Source: Hydractinia symbiolongicarpus (taxonomy: Eukaryota > Cnidaria > Hydrozoa > Anthoathecata > Hydractiniidae). From it: a stretch of 64,000 nt of DNA. The stretch spans positions 23,805,650 to 23,869,649 of the forward strand of contig NC_079887.1 of NCBI RefSeq assembly GCF_029227915.1. Reading direction: 5' to 3'. This document shows positions 11,237 through 23,640 of the stretch, one piece after another. The translations under genes and the position numbers were made by a program. The notes beneath the pieces are model-generated. The model was given only the letters and a program-made list of their open reading frames with translations, was not told where the DNA came from and did no database searches. How positions within the stretch are numbered: position 1 is the first letter of the stretch; the number at the start of each line of letters is the position of its first letter.

Positions 11237-14200
11237 TTAATACTTACAGAAACCACACATGGAAGGACACAATACTCTTAACTTGGACTGTTCTGTGGTA
11301 CATTTGCCTTCATCGTACCATTTGATGCAGTTCTGAACATTTGCAGGATCGTCGCGACATATGTTGATATTCATATTGTAACCTAATATTATACAAAAAA
11401 GGTATACACGTGGTATATTTTCTGCATGTTGCCACGGACATATATAATGACATAAATAATCATTATACACATGTTTATGTCTGTAAAGTCTATTTGTACT
11501 GCAAAATACAATACTTTTATCCTTGTTACATTGGTCTTAACTTTAGGTATGACTTACCACAGGGAACTCCACATGTACCGGGACAGATTTTCTTCATAAC
11601 GTCACCTTGACCAATGATGGGACTGGTGCAATCAGACTTCCAGTGTTCACAAAATGTTTTGCTTTGCTTATCCAAACAAGCTATAATGTTTGAATAGTAA
11701 AGAAGGGGTAATAAAAAGTCAAAGATGAGGAAATACAAAGTAGACATGAATTTGTATGAAAATAAAAAGTAAAGCTTACGAGGGCACTGAGACTTTACAA
11801 TATCATTTGTTGGTCCTCTAGCGACAGTGACATTATCCCAACAACAACCGTAATGGTTAGAAGCACATTCAGGAACCTCGGGAACAGGCGGCGCCGGCGC
11901 CTCTATAAAAATAGTGACACTTAATTGGGGTTAAAAATGAAAGTGGAAGCAAAATTAATACATAAAGACTTCTTGTTTGGTTACACTAAATTTAGACTTC
12001 ATTGGTCTGAAAGCAGACCACTAAAAATAAATTGGAAAGTAAAAGTTAATTAGGAAGGGCTTCTAAGTTAGCGGTTTTAAATTATTAAATGGTTACATTG
12101 TTACAGGTGAGACCTTTCAATTGTTATCTGATTAACCAAAGAAAAAACAGTACCTTAAGAATTTGCTCGTTTGCAAAACAAAACAAGTGGTTAGTAATTT
12201 ATTTAACAGTGCTCACATGTTTAACAAGTGCCTTTACCATAGCTACAAATCAGTAGTTTTTAAAACTGTGTTTACTTCTTTAGCGCGTATTAAGCCGTGG
12301 ATTGGTACCACAGTAAAGAATAACTAATTCGTTATACTTTTTGAAGTAAGCGCTACCACAACAGGCGCGCTTGCTGCGGAGTTTAGGCAGACTTGCCCAA
12401 TTTGGAAGAATGTTATTTTCCTGACTCAAAATGCCTCATACATACGCAACAGCGGCAAAGTAATTCCCGTTTCGTTCCTAATTCCTTTTTGTTTCCTAAT
12501 CAAATCAATGCTGTTAGCGTGTTTGAGTCAAAAGAAAAAGCTCTAAGATCGAAACTGTTAATGAAAGAGTTAATTAATTTGGATAAAAATATAGTTTTCA
12601 TATAAATATATTGTTCTAATATTAGAAAGAAAGATATCAACTTACTACAATCATTACATGTCTTTCGACAGTATTGTCTCATCACGTCTCTGTTGTTTTC
12701 GCAAGCGCCACCTTGCTTCCAGTGCTTGCATGCACTGCTTACCTTAGGATCATCCTCGCACATTATCGCCGATACTAAATACATGTTTTATTTTTTATAC
12801 GTTATTCAATATCGCGAAATTTTTATCAACCTAAGAAATTATTTGTTACAGCCCCTACTTATTTTATCAATATAATTACTTAAATGGGGCCTTAAAAGAT
12901 CAGAGGTTAAAATTTCTTTATATCTGCTTTAACTCCTTTAATTTTTCGTGGATCTTATCTCCTGCGAAAACAACAAATTGATTTCATGTGAAAGAGCTTA
13001 AAAGGTATCTTTTAAAAATCTTTAATGGTTTTCGAGATATAAGTTTAGTTGCAGTATAATAATATTTTTTAATATTATATATTAATTATTTTTGATGTAA
13101 TTATAAAATTAAAGAAACGTCAAGTCTTATTTTTTGGTTTAGGGATTGTGTTTCCTAAAAAGGTTACATCACGAAATTTTCATTTCTGTTTTTTCAAGAC
13201 ATATCTTTTAAATCACTTTCTATTAGGCCGCAATCGCATGGTGCAAAAGATAATTTATTTCTTTTAACTTTAACGTCGCCTAACAATTAAATATCATTTT
13301 GACAGCACTTTGGACGCTAATAGAAAAAAACTGAGACCGCCTCGATATATAGTTCATCTTGATAATAGCTTATCTTGTCAAAAGACGCCATATTATTTTA
13401 TAATTGCAACACTTAAAATTTTTTATCAAAGCTAGTTGCTTTGTAGATATTTTCTTGAATTATGAAGGTTATCAAGATGAGGATAAGGAGAAAATTTTTA
13501 AGTATCCAGGCGTTAACAAAAGATTAAGAATCTTTACTTGAGTTCTTAGATTGGAACGATTTTCAGGCAATTTTAAGGTGATTAATCCTACAAAACGCTT
13601 TAAAACAAGCAACAACCACTATCTATGATCTCCCATTCAGTCCTCTAAGTTGGGCAAAGTCACATGTATGATATCACGTCTCTTATTATTTATTAACCGA
13701 GGCAATAATACTGACTTGCTTACCTACGTCTTTAGCCTTGAGAATATTTGAGATCTTTGCTAAGGTACTATCATCCAACAAATCGTCGATATCATCCACT
13801 TAAAAAATAAATATTAAACATATTTATTTTCCATGGTGTTTAAGTTCTATTATGTCAGTAAAATCAATTGGCTACAATGCAAGTTGTCTTTATTTACAAA
13901 AAAGCAGGAAGAATAATCTATAAATTCTGACCAGTTGTAGCGCTTAAAAAAATAGATACTTGATGACCAAATAAGTTGCTTATTATATTAAACAAGTCTT
14001 AGGTAAAAATTGAAAAGTCGAATGATTAAGTCATGATAAAATAAATATCCTAGAAAATCATAATGAAATAGTGAAAAAAATCAAACTAATTCTTTATATT
14101 TTAGATTTTTTAAAAAACAAACAATATCCTTAACTGTCTTCGCTATATATTTAAAATATAGATCTATTGTGTTTAGATCTATTTTTGTCACAATAGTGTC

Positions 14201-14380
14201 GTGTGGCGCACTCTATTCTAATATTGTCATCAGTTTCGTGCTCATTTAAAATGCACACATGTTTCCCATTTAATTCTGCTACAAGAAAAATGACTTACAA
14301 ATCTCTTTCCTATTTAGTGATATAGCTTCCAGCGTATACAAGAACCCAACCAGCAAACAAATCCTTATATATCTTTCCAT
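11237..14380 (-). CDS. Secreted protein with three ShKT modules (six exons)
   Basis: Exons in transcript order: 14380-14299 (start and signal peptide), 13798-13724, 12774-12646, 11902-11780, 11680-11558, 11382-11237 (stop TAA). Every donor is GTAAGT or GTAAGC, every acceptor is AG, and all five introns are phase 1. Together they give about 225 residues. Exon 1 encodes a basic-hydrophobic signal peptide; exon 2 an acidic, aspartate-rich stretch. Exons 3, 5 and 6 each encode one six-cysteine ShKT domain (for example CRKTCNDC, CPGTCGVPC and CPSMCGFC ends). Exon 4 encodes a Pro-rich linker and a small NHYGCCWD...RGP cysteine module like that in papilin-type extracellular proteins. ShKT domains bind potassium channels in some cnidarian toxins but are also common in non-toxic extracellular proteins. 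The classic Lys-Tyr dyad is not evident, so no toxic role is asserted. A further downstream exon is possible because the last cysteine codon overlaps a GTAAGT, but the in-frame stop is the simpler end. Confidence 0.75.
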
Positions 14381-17070
14381 GTTGTGAAATATTTTGTCTT
14401 ACTGCTTTGCGTCTCTTGTTGTTGTCTGCTTTCCAATATCGCTCGTGAGATATAGAATGATTTGCCCGTACGGTCTTTTAAATGTCATCATTAGCCTTAT
14501 TTATTGCTATGAAAACACTAATTACAAAATAGCTTGTTTTTGTGAGAGTATACTTTGTCTACCCCAAAGAAAATTAACTCTAACGATATTATCCACTGGA
14601 ATCGATTAAAAATTGATACGATTAAAATTGCTTGATGGTCATCTGTCACCCTCCTTCGTAATTTACGCTCTCCATTGTAAGTGTCCTAAAAGAAGATATT
14701 ATTGGATTAATTAGTTTAGGCAAGATTGAACAAAGAAAGTAAAGTTTTATCTCCTCTGATGTTGATAAATAGTATAATACTACCATAAATAATCACTTAT
14801 ATATATTTGATTGTTAACTGTACGGACAATCTCATTTATCCGTCAAATATTTTGAATCTGGGCAACGTTGACGCTGGATACTTACCAACAAAGCGAAACT
14901 TGATTAAAATGTAAAGTGAAAATAACAGTGAAACTAATAGCTGCGGGTTTTTTTACAGAGAGCGTGTTTTAGTTAACGTTAATTTTTTATAATAATAGGC
15001 GACTGTCTATGTGCGAGAAAGAAGTCGTGCTTGGACACATGAAATTGCAAATGCGATATGATTTTATCGACTTTGTTTAATAGAAGAATACCAGTAGATT
15101 TCTCCACGGGTTTGTACCCGTTATCTGTGCGTGCGTTTTGACGCTTTTTTCGTTTAAATTTTGCTAAAAATTCACGGTGTGAACAAATAATCCAACCGGG
15201 TCTAAACCCTGCTCGTGCTTCATCAGGCTTTTATATTTTAATACTTTCGACTTTGGTACAGTATTTCCAAGCTAGTGGGGGTGGGGGGAGGTACTACGTT
15301 ATGAATTTAAAAATATTTTCAACTTTGCGGAACGACTCTAGGAATAAAAGGAATATTTTAATTTACGCAAATTTCGGGTCATCTAGCTGAAAACAAAGTT
15401 CTTTTCACATCTTCCTAACAATAAATTAGAACAGAAAAAACAACAGTATTGGAGTAACTTGTTATATTGGTAGATATTGGTATGGTATTGGTATTGGTTG
15501 GTAGAGTGGTACATCGCATGACATATTTTATAAAACATATTTCATATTCATCACAGATCTTTGCACTTGACATCGACCGACTTGTGACCAGCAACTGGAT
15601 TAAAAACTTTCTCGGTATCCACGGCCAAATGTGGATTGCATCTTTTGTGCGTATTTTCCAAGAAAGAAAACCGTGAAGCTGGTCACTTTACAGTTGTCGA
15701 TGTCCGTCTGTTCTTCTTCACGCCGACATTTTCTTGATTATTTGCGCCGGTGCGGTACATAAAACGAAAATTGCATCAATTAATATTAATGACAGTTAAA
15801 GTTTGCGATGCTTTCCACGCGACCAAAGACCGAGACTTGGCCGAGGATACAACACGTGCATTTATACTATTCTCATGCGCATGCGCATAACCCGAAAAAT
15901 CGGGTTACATTGTAGTGCAGAATCCGAAAAGAAACTTCGTTCCCGACTTATCGCAGAACGTCGGAAACAGCGCTTACTAACCACAGGTTATTTCTCTTTT
16001 TTTCATTCGTCACAGTTTATGCCTTAAATTTTAGATGTTTTTAATGGTTCCATTAACATTGAAGGAAAAATGACTCTATTCTTGTATAGAGGGGGCTGCT
16101 TTAGAGCCTTAATGAAATAATTTGGTTACCTTATTTATCCATATTGTTACGTACTTTCAACTTTTTTACTTTAAGAGTTAAAACTTTCGCGGAAAAAACT
16201 TTAGCGAATGGGCAAATTCGCTAAATTTTGCATTTCACTAATATAATTTTCTCCAGTGACCGATATTAAAAACTTTTGCACATGAGTTCTGCTGGAAGGT
16301 TTTGCTAGCATTGCCATTAGCGAACACCAAACGTTAACCTTAAAAACTTTAGGGATTAAACCCCCAAAACGTATTCTTTTATTATCACGAACTGAAAAAT
16401 TCATAGCTAATTAAAATTTTTGTTTAATTCGCGAGCATTAACTTTCGCGAATTGAAGAATTAAATTTTATGCCTTCATAAACTTTCGTGAATCGACTGTC
16501 CTAGCAAAATTTGCAAAAGATTCTGCACTTAAAGTAGTTAAGAGTAAATTTGTTTAAAAGAGGTAGCCGAGGAAGCTCCTTTCCATTCGCAAGATGTTTT
16601 GTGCCAAAAACATTCTTCATACATTTTGTAACTTTAGATTAATAAAACGGAACTTTCTTTAATTTGACAAGGTAAAATGGTGAGAGAAGAAATTTTGTTA
16701 AGTGAAGAAGCCTTTTCTGGAATTTTTAATGTTCAATGTTTATTCATATGTGTTAGAATCTTCAAGTAATGATGTCGCACGAGATATCTTCTTGATTGAT
16801 TATGCTTTGCTAGGCTAAATGATTTATATGACGTAAAGATCTAAAAAATTTATATTAATAATAACACAAATGCTAACATCACATCACGCTTGTCGTAGGT
16901 TTCATTACTCTAATTAAAATTTAAACAAAAACACTTGAAAAAACAAATTAAGAGTATTTCAGACTTCATTATGAAATGTAAATAAAGCTACTTTAAACCT
17001 GGTTGTTTTTATAGATCGGAAATATATTTTTAATTTAAGTTATATGTTGTGGTGGTAAAGAATAACCATC
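14381..17070. other. Intergenic between ShKT gene and GPCR
   Basis: The divergent promoters of the ShKT gene (minus) and the GPCR (plus) must lie here, but no element can be named from sequence alone. Repeats present: a TATTGG-type minisatellite at about 15464-15505, and a region at 16180-16500 with several 'AACTTTCGCGAA' motifs in both orientations, probably a MITE. Open frames here show no known domains. Confidence 0.45.
16180..16500. repeat. MITE-like block with TTCGCGAA motifs
   Basis: Related strings recur: AAAACTTTCGCGGAA near 16180, AACTTTAGCGAAT near 16197, TTAACTTTCGCGAATTG near 16439 and AACTTTCGTGAATCG near 16481, along with inverse versions (AATTCGCTAAA near 16216, TTAATTCGCGAG near 16424). 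They suggest a short non-autonomous element with sub-terminal repeats. Exact ends not determined. Confidence 0.35.
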
Positions 17071-18195
17071 ATGGAAGTTCATAACAAGACTAGCAGCTTA
17101 AGATTTTTACCACTGGAAGAGAGGATAACTGCAGGTATATTTTACGGAATGATATGTGTGTTTGGAACATTAGCAAATGTAATAATAATAAAGATCATTC
17201 TGGTGAACAAGAAATTTCGGAAAGTGAAAGCCAACTATTTTCTTGTATCGCTGTCATTCATAAATACATGCGGATGTATATTTAATGCTCCATTCCAGAT
17301 ATTTATGTTCCACATATCTACAGACAGCTGCTCTCCACACGCCATCGAAAGTTGCCGTGTATTTCTCTTGCTTTCATATTTTATACAATTTGTAACTCTG
17401 GCTATAATGGCCAATGTAAGCTTAGAACGATTTATTGCAGTGCTAAGACCATTTGTGTACCAAAGGCACGTAACAAAAAGGCTAATCATATGGATTCATG
17501 TATGTGTAATCGTGCAGTGTGCAGTGTCTATGATTCCGTTGGTATCCATACCTACCAGTACACAACACTACACTGATACACCAGGAATGTTTTGTGGCTT
17601 AGATGTTAAAAATTTTGATCCTGTACATGCATCTTACTTGATGTTGATGCACGGTGTTTTACCTGGTCTTATTATTATTGTTTGCAATATTTGGGTTTTC
17701 AAGATAGCCACAGCTAAGAGAGCAGATGATGTGAGAACACTTAATGCCTCGCACTCTTCAGTGTGTACAGAAATACAAGTAAGTATACACCCTCGGGAAG
17801 TTTCTCATAGCTTTACGTCGACGGTATGGAAAGAAGATACAACAGGCAGAGAGGCTTCAAGTAGCATATCCAATCGAAGGCGAGGAATCAATCCTTTAAA
17901 TGGTACTGAAAGAGCAAGCAATGAAAATATAAACCAAGGAAGAAGAATCTCAATCAGACAATACCAGATGACCATCTCTACTTTATCTTTGATAATTCTG
18001 TTTACTATACCATGGATCATCTTCGTCGTGCCACGAATTATAAGCAACTTAGGATATGAGGACGATATGAATTACAAAGTATTCATGTACACAGTTGCAC
18101 CAACCTTTCTTGTGTATTTGTTAAGTCCTTTTGTAATATTAGGCACAAGAAGGGATTTTCTGAGAGCTTTCAAGAGGTCACTGTTTAAAAAATAA
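17071..18195 (+). CDS. Rhodopsin-class (class A) G-protein-coupled receptor, intronless
   Basis: 374 residues in one exon, with ATG in a good context (ATCATGG). The short N-terminus has one N-glycosylation site (NKT). Seven hydrophobic helices are visible: TM1 about 20-44 with GTLAN (the conserved Asn36), TM2 about 54-78, TM3 about 96-118, TM4 about 137-160, TM5 about 188-211, TM6 about 300-322 and TM7 about 335-357. Cys95 and Cys175 form the expected TM3-ECL2 disulfide pair. The DRY motif is ERF (119-121). The usual TM2 aspartate appears as Asn65, and TM7 has LSPFVIL in place of NPxxY. The third cytoplasmic loop is long (about 85 residues) and rich in Ser, Arg and Glu. Family and length fit the large cnidarian-expanded class A receptors, many of them intronless. 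The ligand cannot be predicted. An AATAAA at 18305 could serve as poly(A) signal. Confidence 0.88.
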   Translation: MEVHNKTSSLRFLPLEERITAGIFYGMICVFGTLANVIIIKIILVNKKFRKVKANYFLVSLSFINTCGCIFNAPFQIFMFHISTDSCSPHAIESCRVFLLLSYFIQFVTLAIMANVSLERFIAVLRPFVYQRHVTKRLIIWIHVCVIVQCAVSMIPLVSIPTSTQHYTDTPGMFCGLDVKNFDPVHASYLMLMHGVLPGLIIIVCNIWVFKIATAKRADDVRTLNASHSSVCTEIQVSIHPREVSHSFTSTVWKEDTTGREASSSISNRRRGINPLNGTERASNENINQGRRISIRQYQMTISTLSLIILFTIPWIIFVVPRIISNLGYEDDMNYKVFMYTVAPTFLVYLLSPFVILGTRRDFLRAFKRSLFKK

Positions 18196-20815
18196 ATATA
18201 TCCACGGATCTGAAGTGAATTAAATCGCTAAGGTGAGACAGAAATTAAAACTTAAAGGTGGCAGCGAAAAATACCAAAAGGGTGTATTTAAAAGAAAATA
18301 CTGCAATAAACGATTGATTAATGCAAGTCACTGCAATGATTAAATGCACTGCAATATTTAAAAAGGGCTTTATGTATTAATAGCCGTGTTTTGTGAAGAA
18401 AATCTTCCGGTTTCCGACTTTTTTCTGCTCATTTCTGCACGCAAGACCTGGCCTTATCTGATGTTTGTTTTATTCATAGTTCTTCTTCTTCTTTTTTTTA
18501 CTTGTTTTTTTTTTTTTTGCATTAATATTGGTTCTAATTGGTTCTAATTCGTAAATTCAAACAAAAATAACTCTTTTACACATCTTTTTTGAAACACGTT
18601 GAAGTCTCTTTAGAAGTTTCTTGGGAATAATTCAACAATAGATCAAGATCAAATAATGTAATATGACTTTTTTCCCATCTGTTTTTTTTCAGTTAAATGT
18701 TTCACACTTTTTTTAGCTTATTCAACAGAAAGGGTAAGAGATTATTTAACCTTCACACCTGAAACTCTGTTAAAAATTAAGTTCACTGTATAGCATATCG
18801 TTCTTTATAATTATCCACACGTACTAATACCTCGTCCCCTTTTTAAAAACATCGTTCTTTGTTCTTCATCGATGACTTACTGTCATACGTTTATTTATAC
18901 GTTATCCACACTTTTTTAAGTGTTAACTGAAGGTTTTTTGTTTGATTCAATTTTTTCTTAATGGTTTTGTCAGAAAGAGCGTTAAAATCAATACTACTTC
19001 TTATTAGAGCTTTCTGATACACGGTTAGCCTTTTACAAATAGCTTAAAACCCATTACTATCGGAAAAGGAGGATTATAATTTCACGTAAAATAATGTTGC
19101 AATTTTAAACGCCATGTGGTAAAATCTTAATAACGTTCTTTTTGAACTCTTTTCGTTGCTTTGAACATGCTTACCCATGCTCTAAAAGAGTCTAACTGGG
19201 GCTTTAACCACATGAAACGGCTACTGTAGTTGTAAAGGTTCAAAGAAATGAAATCTACTGAAGATGTTCATCAATGACATATCGTAACGGTGGGTTCTTT
19301 CTTCTCAGATAACAGCTTGTGACCGAGTTGGACTTCTTTTGTAACATAATTTACCTTAACAGAAATCAGGTCTGCTTTATTTGTAAACGTTGCGATGAAT
19401 ATCCCGTATAACAGGACGTTGTTTGTTATTACGAGGATTTTTTTCACGCAAACCAACATAGGATTCTGAAATTCCCTTACATCATCAAAGCTGCACGTTT
19501 AATGTCTTTTTTTTTAGGATTTATGAGTTATAATGAATCTATGAAACAAAACTCCGTAAACCTTATTTTTAAAATAACCAAGCGGACACTAAGTCATGGG
19601 TTTGTGCCAAAGATTTGGCGTTATTGTTTGAACAAATTTTAGCCAAATATTTTAAACCTTAAGGGAATTAATTTTTTTTACGTGAAAGTTTACGTGAAAA
19701 TTATTAGGAAACCAGTCATAAACTGTCTTGATTTAAATGGGATGAGCGATTTCGAAAATGTCACGTGAAACAAAATATCGTTAAAGTATTGTTTTCTCCC
19801 TCTCTTTTAAAGTAGAAAAAATGGAAAGACTGTTCACAGAATACCTAGTATAGGCTATGTTAGGCATGTACAAATATATAAAAATTTTAGGCTCAAATTT
19901 GACAAGGTTTTACTGGTTCTTAAAAGAAAGAGAGTATTGTGCGAGATCTGAATACTTACTTCTTTGCCACCATAGTACAATTTGTCATCAATAACTTCAT
20001 ATCCGAAATCTGATCGTTTTATGTTTCACAAACTTTTCCTCTGCTAGTTGGTCCAATCTCTTATTACCATTTGCATCAACAGGACATATGAATACAAGAA
20101 TAACACTTAACAGAAACAAAAATAGCTAAAAAACTGAAAATGCAAATCATTTTTGTTTTCAACGAATTACGTTAACTATTCTATTTTTGTCTTCCTAAAA
20201 TAAATCAACCATTAATAAATCGAACGTGGCGTTGTTGACTTCGTATTAACCGGAAAGAATTGATTTACAAGGTTGTATTCAGTGCTTGTCAAGGCCGTCA
20301 CGCGACTGACATAAATATTACTAAGGACGGTAAAGAAATAAGGGTACCATTGCCCATCGGCACTGCGATCGTTAAGCTTAGCGGACCTTTCATTTCTGTG
20401 CCTGAGTTGATGCATACGACAAAAAGGGACTCAAATTTGATGTATTAACATGCAAGTTGAAAAAAATGACGACTTTGTGCCATATTTACGATATTCGAGG
20501 TGTGACACAGCATGTATTTCATCGTGTATGTATAATTCATCGTATACACAGACCGTATTGAAAAATATCAATGCGCACATTAAAATATGCATTGAGCATG
20601 CGCAATTAAATTAAGTTCTTGTGTTATGGACTGAGGTTTTATTTGTCAAACCTTACTTTGGATTTATTGATTTACTGCTACAAATTTTTCATTTTTTGGT
20701 GATTGAATCTGATATTTTTACTTGGATTGAGAAAATTTGATTTTATAACTAATTTTAATTTTATTTTAAATTAAATTATCACACGTGTCTCTTATAATCG
20801 TGCAAGTAGAAACCA
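18196..20815. other. Intergenic, no gene seen
   Basis: AT-rich sequence with homopolymer T runs (near 18480-18520). Open frames at 19271-19459 and 20212-20448 are short, have no domain character and overlap on opposite strands. No RNA gene or mobile element with clear ends was recognised. Confidence 0.45.
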
Positions 20816-21393
20816 CCTTCAGATATGTTCTTGAAAATACTGTTTCTGTCGTTGGTGTTAATTACCGCATTATCACACCATCGGTGCAATGGGAATACAC
20901 AAACTAGGGACGTCTGTTTTTACTACAAAAGGATAAAGCCTGCAAAAAACAACAACAACAACCTAATCATAATTCTACAGCTTTTTTTAACATCGTATTG
21001 AGTGGAGATAATCCAGGACCTGGTATACACAACAATCCTAAATGTAGTGCTTGTTAAAAAGGAGTTGGGACAAATCGAACGTTTTAAATGTAATTCGTGT
21101 TTGCGATTGCGATATTTTTTCATTGAAGAGATATTAACTTTGATTAAATAAATACAACTTTAAATCAGCCAAGAAATGATAATTATATTGATCTGTTACG
21201 AAGCCAACGAGGCTCAACCTCAATAGCGCATATCAATACACAATCTCTACTCTCATCTTTTGATGAGTTTTGTGTCATATGAGTTCTTACAATTTTGACA
21301 TCGTGACATTAAGTGATAATAAACATCAACTCCACTACGTTTCAATAAAGGGCTACGAGTCAGTATTCGTAAACAGGAGAGGACAGCGAGAAG

Positions 21394-21730
21394 GTGGTGC
21401 CGGTTTCTTTCAGCTTCAAAGCTAGGTTCGTTCTCACAAATAATTATTCACTGGAAGGATTATGCGTTGAGTTCCGCGGACGTATTAAAAATACACCCTT
21501 TCTCATTCTAACTGTATATCAACCAAGTTCCAAAGAAGATGAAAAGCTTGAATGGCTCCTTGAATTCGAAAAACTCCTTGCCGACATAATGACAAAGTGG
21601 ACCGGTGTCATATTTGTGACGGGTGATATGAACATTGATCTTCTTGGTAATGAGAAAGAATCCTCTAAACCATATAAATATATTTTGTCATCATATAACT
21701 TATTTCAACTCATAAAAAACCGAGGAGAAA
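21394..21730 (+). pseudogene. LINE endonuclease (EEP) fragment
   Basis: Contains SLEGLCVEF, then FLILTVYQPSSK and VTGDMNIDLLG, the classical endonuclease/exonuclease/phosphatase-fold motifs (vYRPP and GDFNiD). Upstream, in other frames, HINTQSLL and FDIVTLSDN correspond to the N-terminal strand motifs. The catalytic histidine at the end of the domain is missing because the sequence jumps to the reverse transcriptase. Confidence 0.7.
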
Positions 21731-21734
21731 GAAA

Positions 21735-22762
21735 TCTCTGTGCTACCTGTAATGTCAAAAATATACGAGAGGGTAATTCTAAATCAATTGTGCACCTACA
21801 TTGCACAACGACACTTGTACAAAACAACACAATCAGGATTTTGCAAAGGACACTCAACATCAACACTCCTCCTCAAACTTCGTGATGATATCAGGACAGC
21901 AATGTCAAAAACTGAAATTACTTTGGCCATCTTGATAGACTATTTCAAAGCATTCGATACTATAGATCATGGGATTCTGCTTAAAAAATTTCACATTCTG
22001 AACTTTTCTCCGGATTTACTTGAAATATTAAGTAATTATCTCAGCAATCGGTATTAATATGTGTAGATTGATGACCAGAAATCGTCTTGTCAACAAATGA
22101 ACTTTGGTGTGTCACAGGGAAGCATTTTAGGCCCTGTGTTGTTCAATCTCTATGTTATTGAACTCATATTCGATCATATCTCCGCAAAGTCCATACAATA
22201 CGCAGATGATACCACTATCTATCGACATTGCAAAATCAATCAAGACATTAAGCAGTGCATCCAAGAAATGGAAAATAATCTTGACGAATTTCTCTCCTGG
22301 TTTCAAATTAACAATCTTCTTTTTAACAGTGAGAAACTTCAATTTATAATCTTTGCTTCTCAACATCTATCACAACTGCTTGGAAATGATCGGAGTTACT
22401 TGCTTTGTTGTTTTGGAAACTCTATAGAGGAAACAGAGAAGTTGAAACTTCTTGGATTTACATTCAATAACAATCTAACATGGAATAAACAAGTTAGCAA
22501 TATCATCAAGCCACCTATGAAACCCTTCGCATATTATGAAAATTCGGTGGTTTTTTCTTTTTCACGTGAGAAAGTCCTTGGTAGAAGCTCTAATTTTATC
22601 GAAATTGAACTATGGCAATGTAGTAAACGCTCAGATACCACCTTGTCTGCAGCAAAGATTACAAAAGATGCAGAATATAACTGCTGGGTACGTGCTGTCC
22701 AGATATGCTACTCTTGTGGACATACCCAAACTGAAATGGCTCCCTGTAAACGAATTGGTTGA
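21735..22762 (+). pseudogene. LINE reverse transcriptase fragment
   Basis: Two frames. In 21740-22057: LPVMSKIYERVI, then QSGFCKGHST and IDYFKAFDTIDH (motif A). After a stop at 22056, in 22097-22762: GVSQGSILGPVLFNLYV (motif B) and QYADDTTIY (catalytic motif C, YADD), then KLLGFTFNNNLTW. The order and spacing are as in LINE polymerases. The break between motifs A and B by a stop means no intact enzyme. Confidence 0.75.
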
Positions 22763-23189
22763 CTGGAATACGGTGAAATAAATCGAAATTCGACCCATAA
22801 TGTCCATCCTACTTAAAGGTTGAATTTCACAAGCCTAGAAGAAAATTGCGATCATCTTCTCGAGAACCAACTGTTGGCATTGGAAAAAGCAAAAGGTTTC
22901 AAGATCAAGCAAAAACATTTGATGCACTTCCTGAAAACCTTCGAAAAACACAAAGCTACAAACATTTCTCTAAAGATTCTAAAACGTTTTATTTAGATAA
23001 AGCCTTAGCTAAGATTCTTGAGACATAATTTTAATACCTTTTTTTTCTGATGTGCCTATCTTTCCTTTTCGCTGTGCATTATGCGACACAACTTTACCTC
23101 GTGATTTTAAGTTTTATGAAAATTTTAGAATTGTATTATTGTATTATATATTAGTCTAGTCGATAAAGCCCGTGGAAAAAAAGAAGCGA

Positions 23190-23640
23190 CATTTAAATTT
23201 TGATGACGTCAGCAACCCATCCATAAAAAAATAGTTTAGAACTTTGTTTTCACGTTGCCTGTGTAGAGCTTAAAATGCTGATCAAGAAAATGTATATGAT
23301 CATGCGCTTTTGATGAGCGGTTAATCAGATATAAGGGTTTAAAAATTTTGCTGACGTCAGCAATGGCCCGTCAAAACCGAAAATTTTTTTTTAGAAATTT
23401 GTATACCTGTTGCCTTCATCGCATAGATTTTAAAACGCTGATGAAGAAAATGCATAGTATCATGTACTTTTGATAAACGGTTGCAGAGATGTTAGGGTTT
23501 GAAGGTTTTTCCATGACGTTACCAACCCTGCCTATTCCGAAACGGATTTCGGGGACCCAAGTTTGGGAAAATTACCTAAATTGGTCCCAGGTGGTCCCTA
23601 GTTACCCACGCGGTGAAAATTCATTGACGTCACCAACTCG
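23190..23640. repeat. Diverged tandem repeat, about 163-bp period, with TGACGTCA palindromes
   Basis: Units share '(C/T)TGACGTCAGCAA', then 'GCTGATCAAGAAAATGTAT', then 'ATCATG(C/T)(A/G)CTTTTGAT(A/G)A(A/G)CGGTT'. The second string occurs at about 23277 and 23440. The palindrome or a one-base variant occurs at 23204, 23352, 23514 and 23625. A further diverged unit is at 26095-26250 with TGACATCA. The repeats follow a copy of the GACTAGTCGATAA family. Confidence 0.6.

Larger units (their letters stand above)
20820..23040 (+). mobile_element. Dead non-LTR retrotransposon (CR1/L2-like LINE)
   Basis: Plus-strand order matches a LINE ORF: a leader ending in LSGDNPGPG plus a cysteine pair (about 20988-21055), an apurinic-type endonuclease (about 21225-21710), a reverse transcriptase (about 21735-22520) and a conserved C-terminal tail (about 22835-23028) ending at TAA. 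Several frameshifts and stops interrupt it, for example around 21268-21330, 21417-21425 and 22056. The endonuclease jumps directly into the reverse transcriptase near 21725, so the linker is deleted. It is not capable of movement. Confidence 0.75.

Noticed and set aside
11237-11382. Calling the ShKT protein a potassium-channel toxin
   Set aside because: ShKT domains are common in non-venom extracellular proteins; three modules plus another cysteine module and no evident Lys-Tyr dyad do not support a toxin call from sequence alone.
22127-22366. Minus-strand frame opposite the reverse transcriptase
   Set aside because: It is the shadow of the RT reading frame containing YADD.
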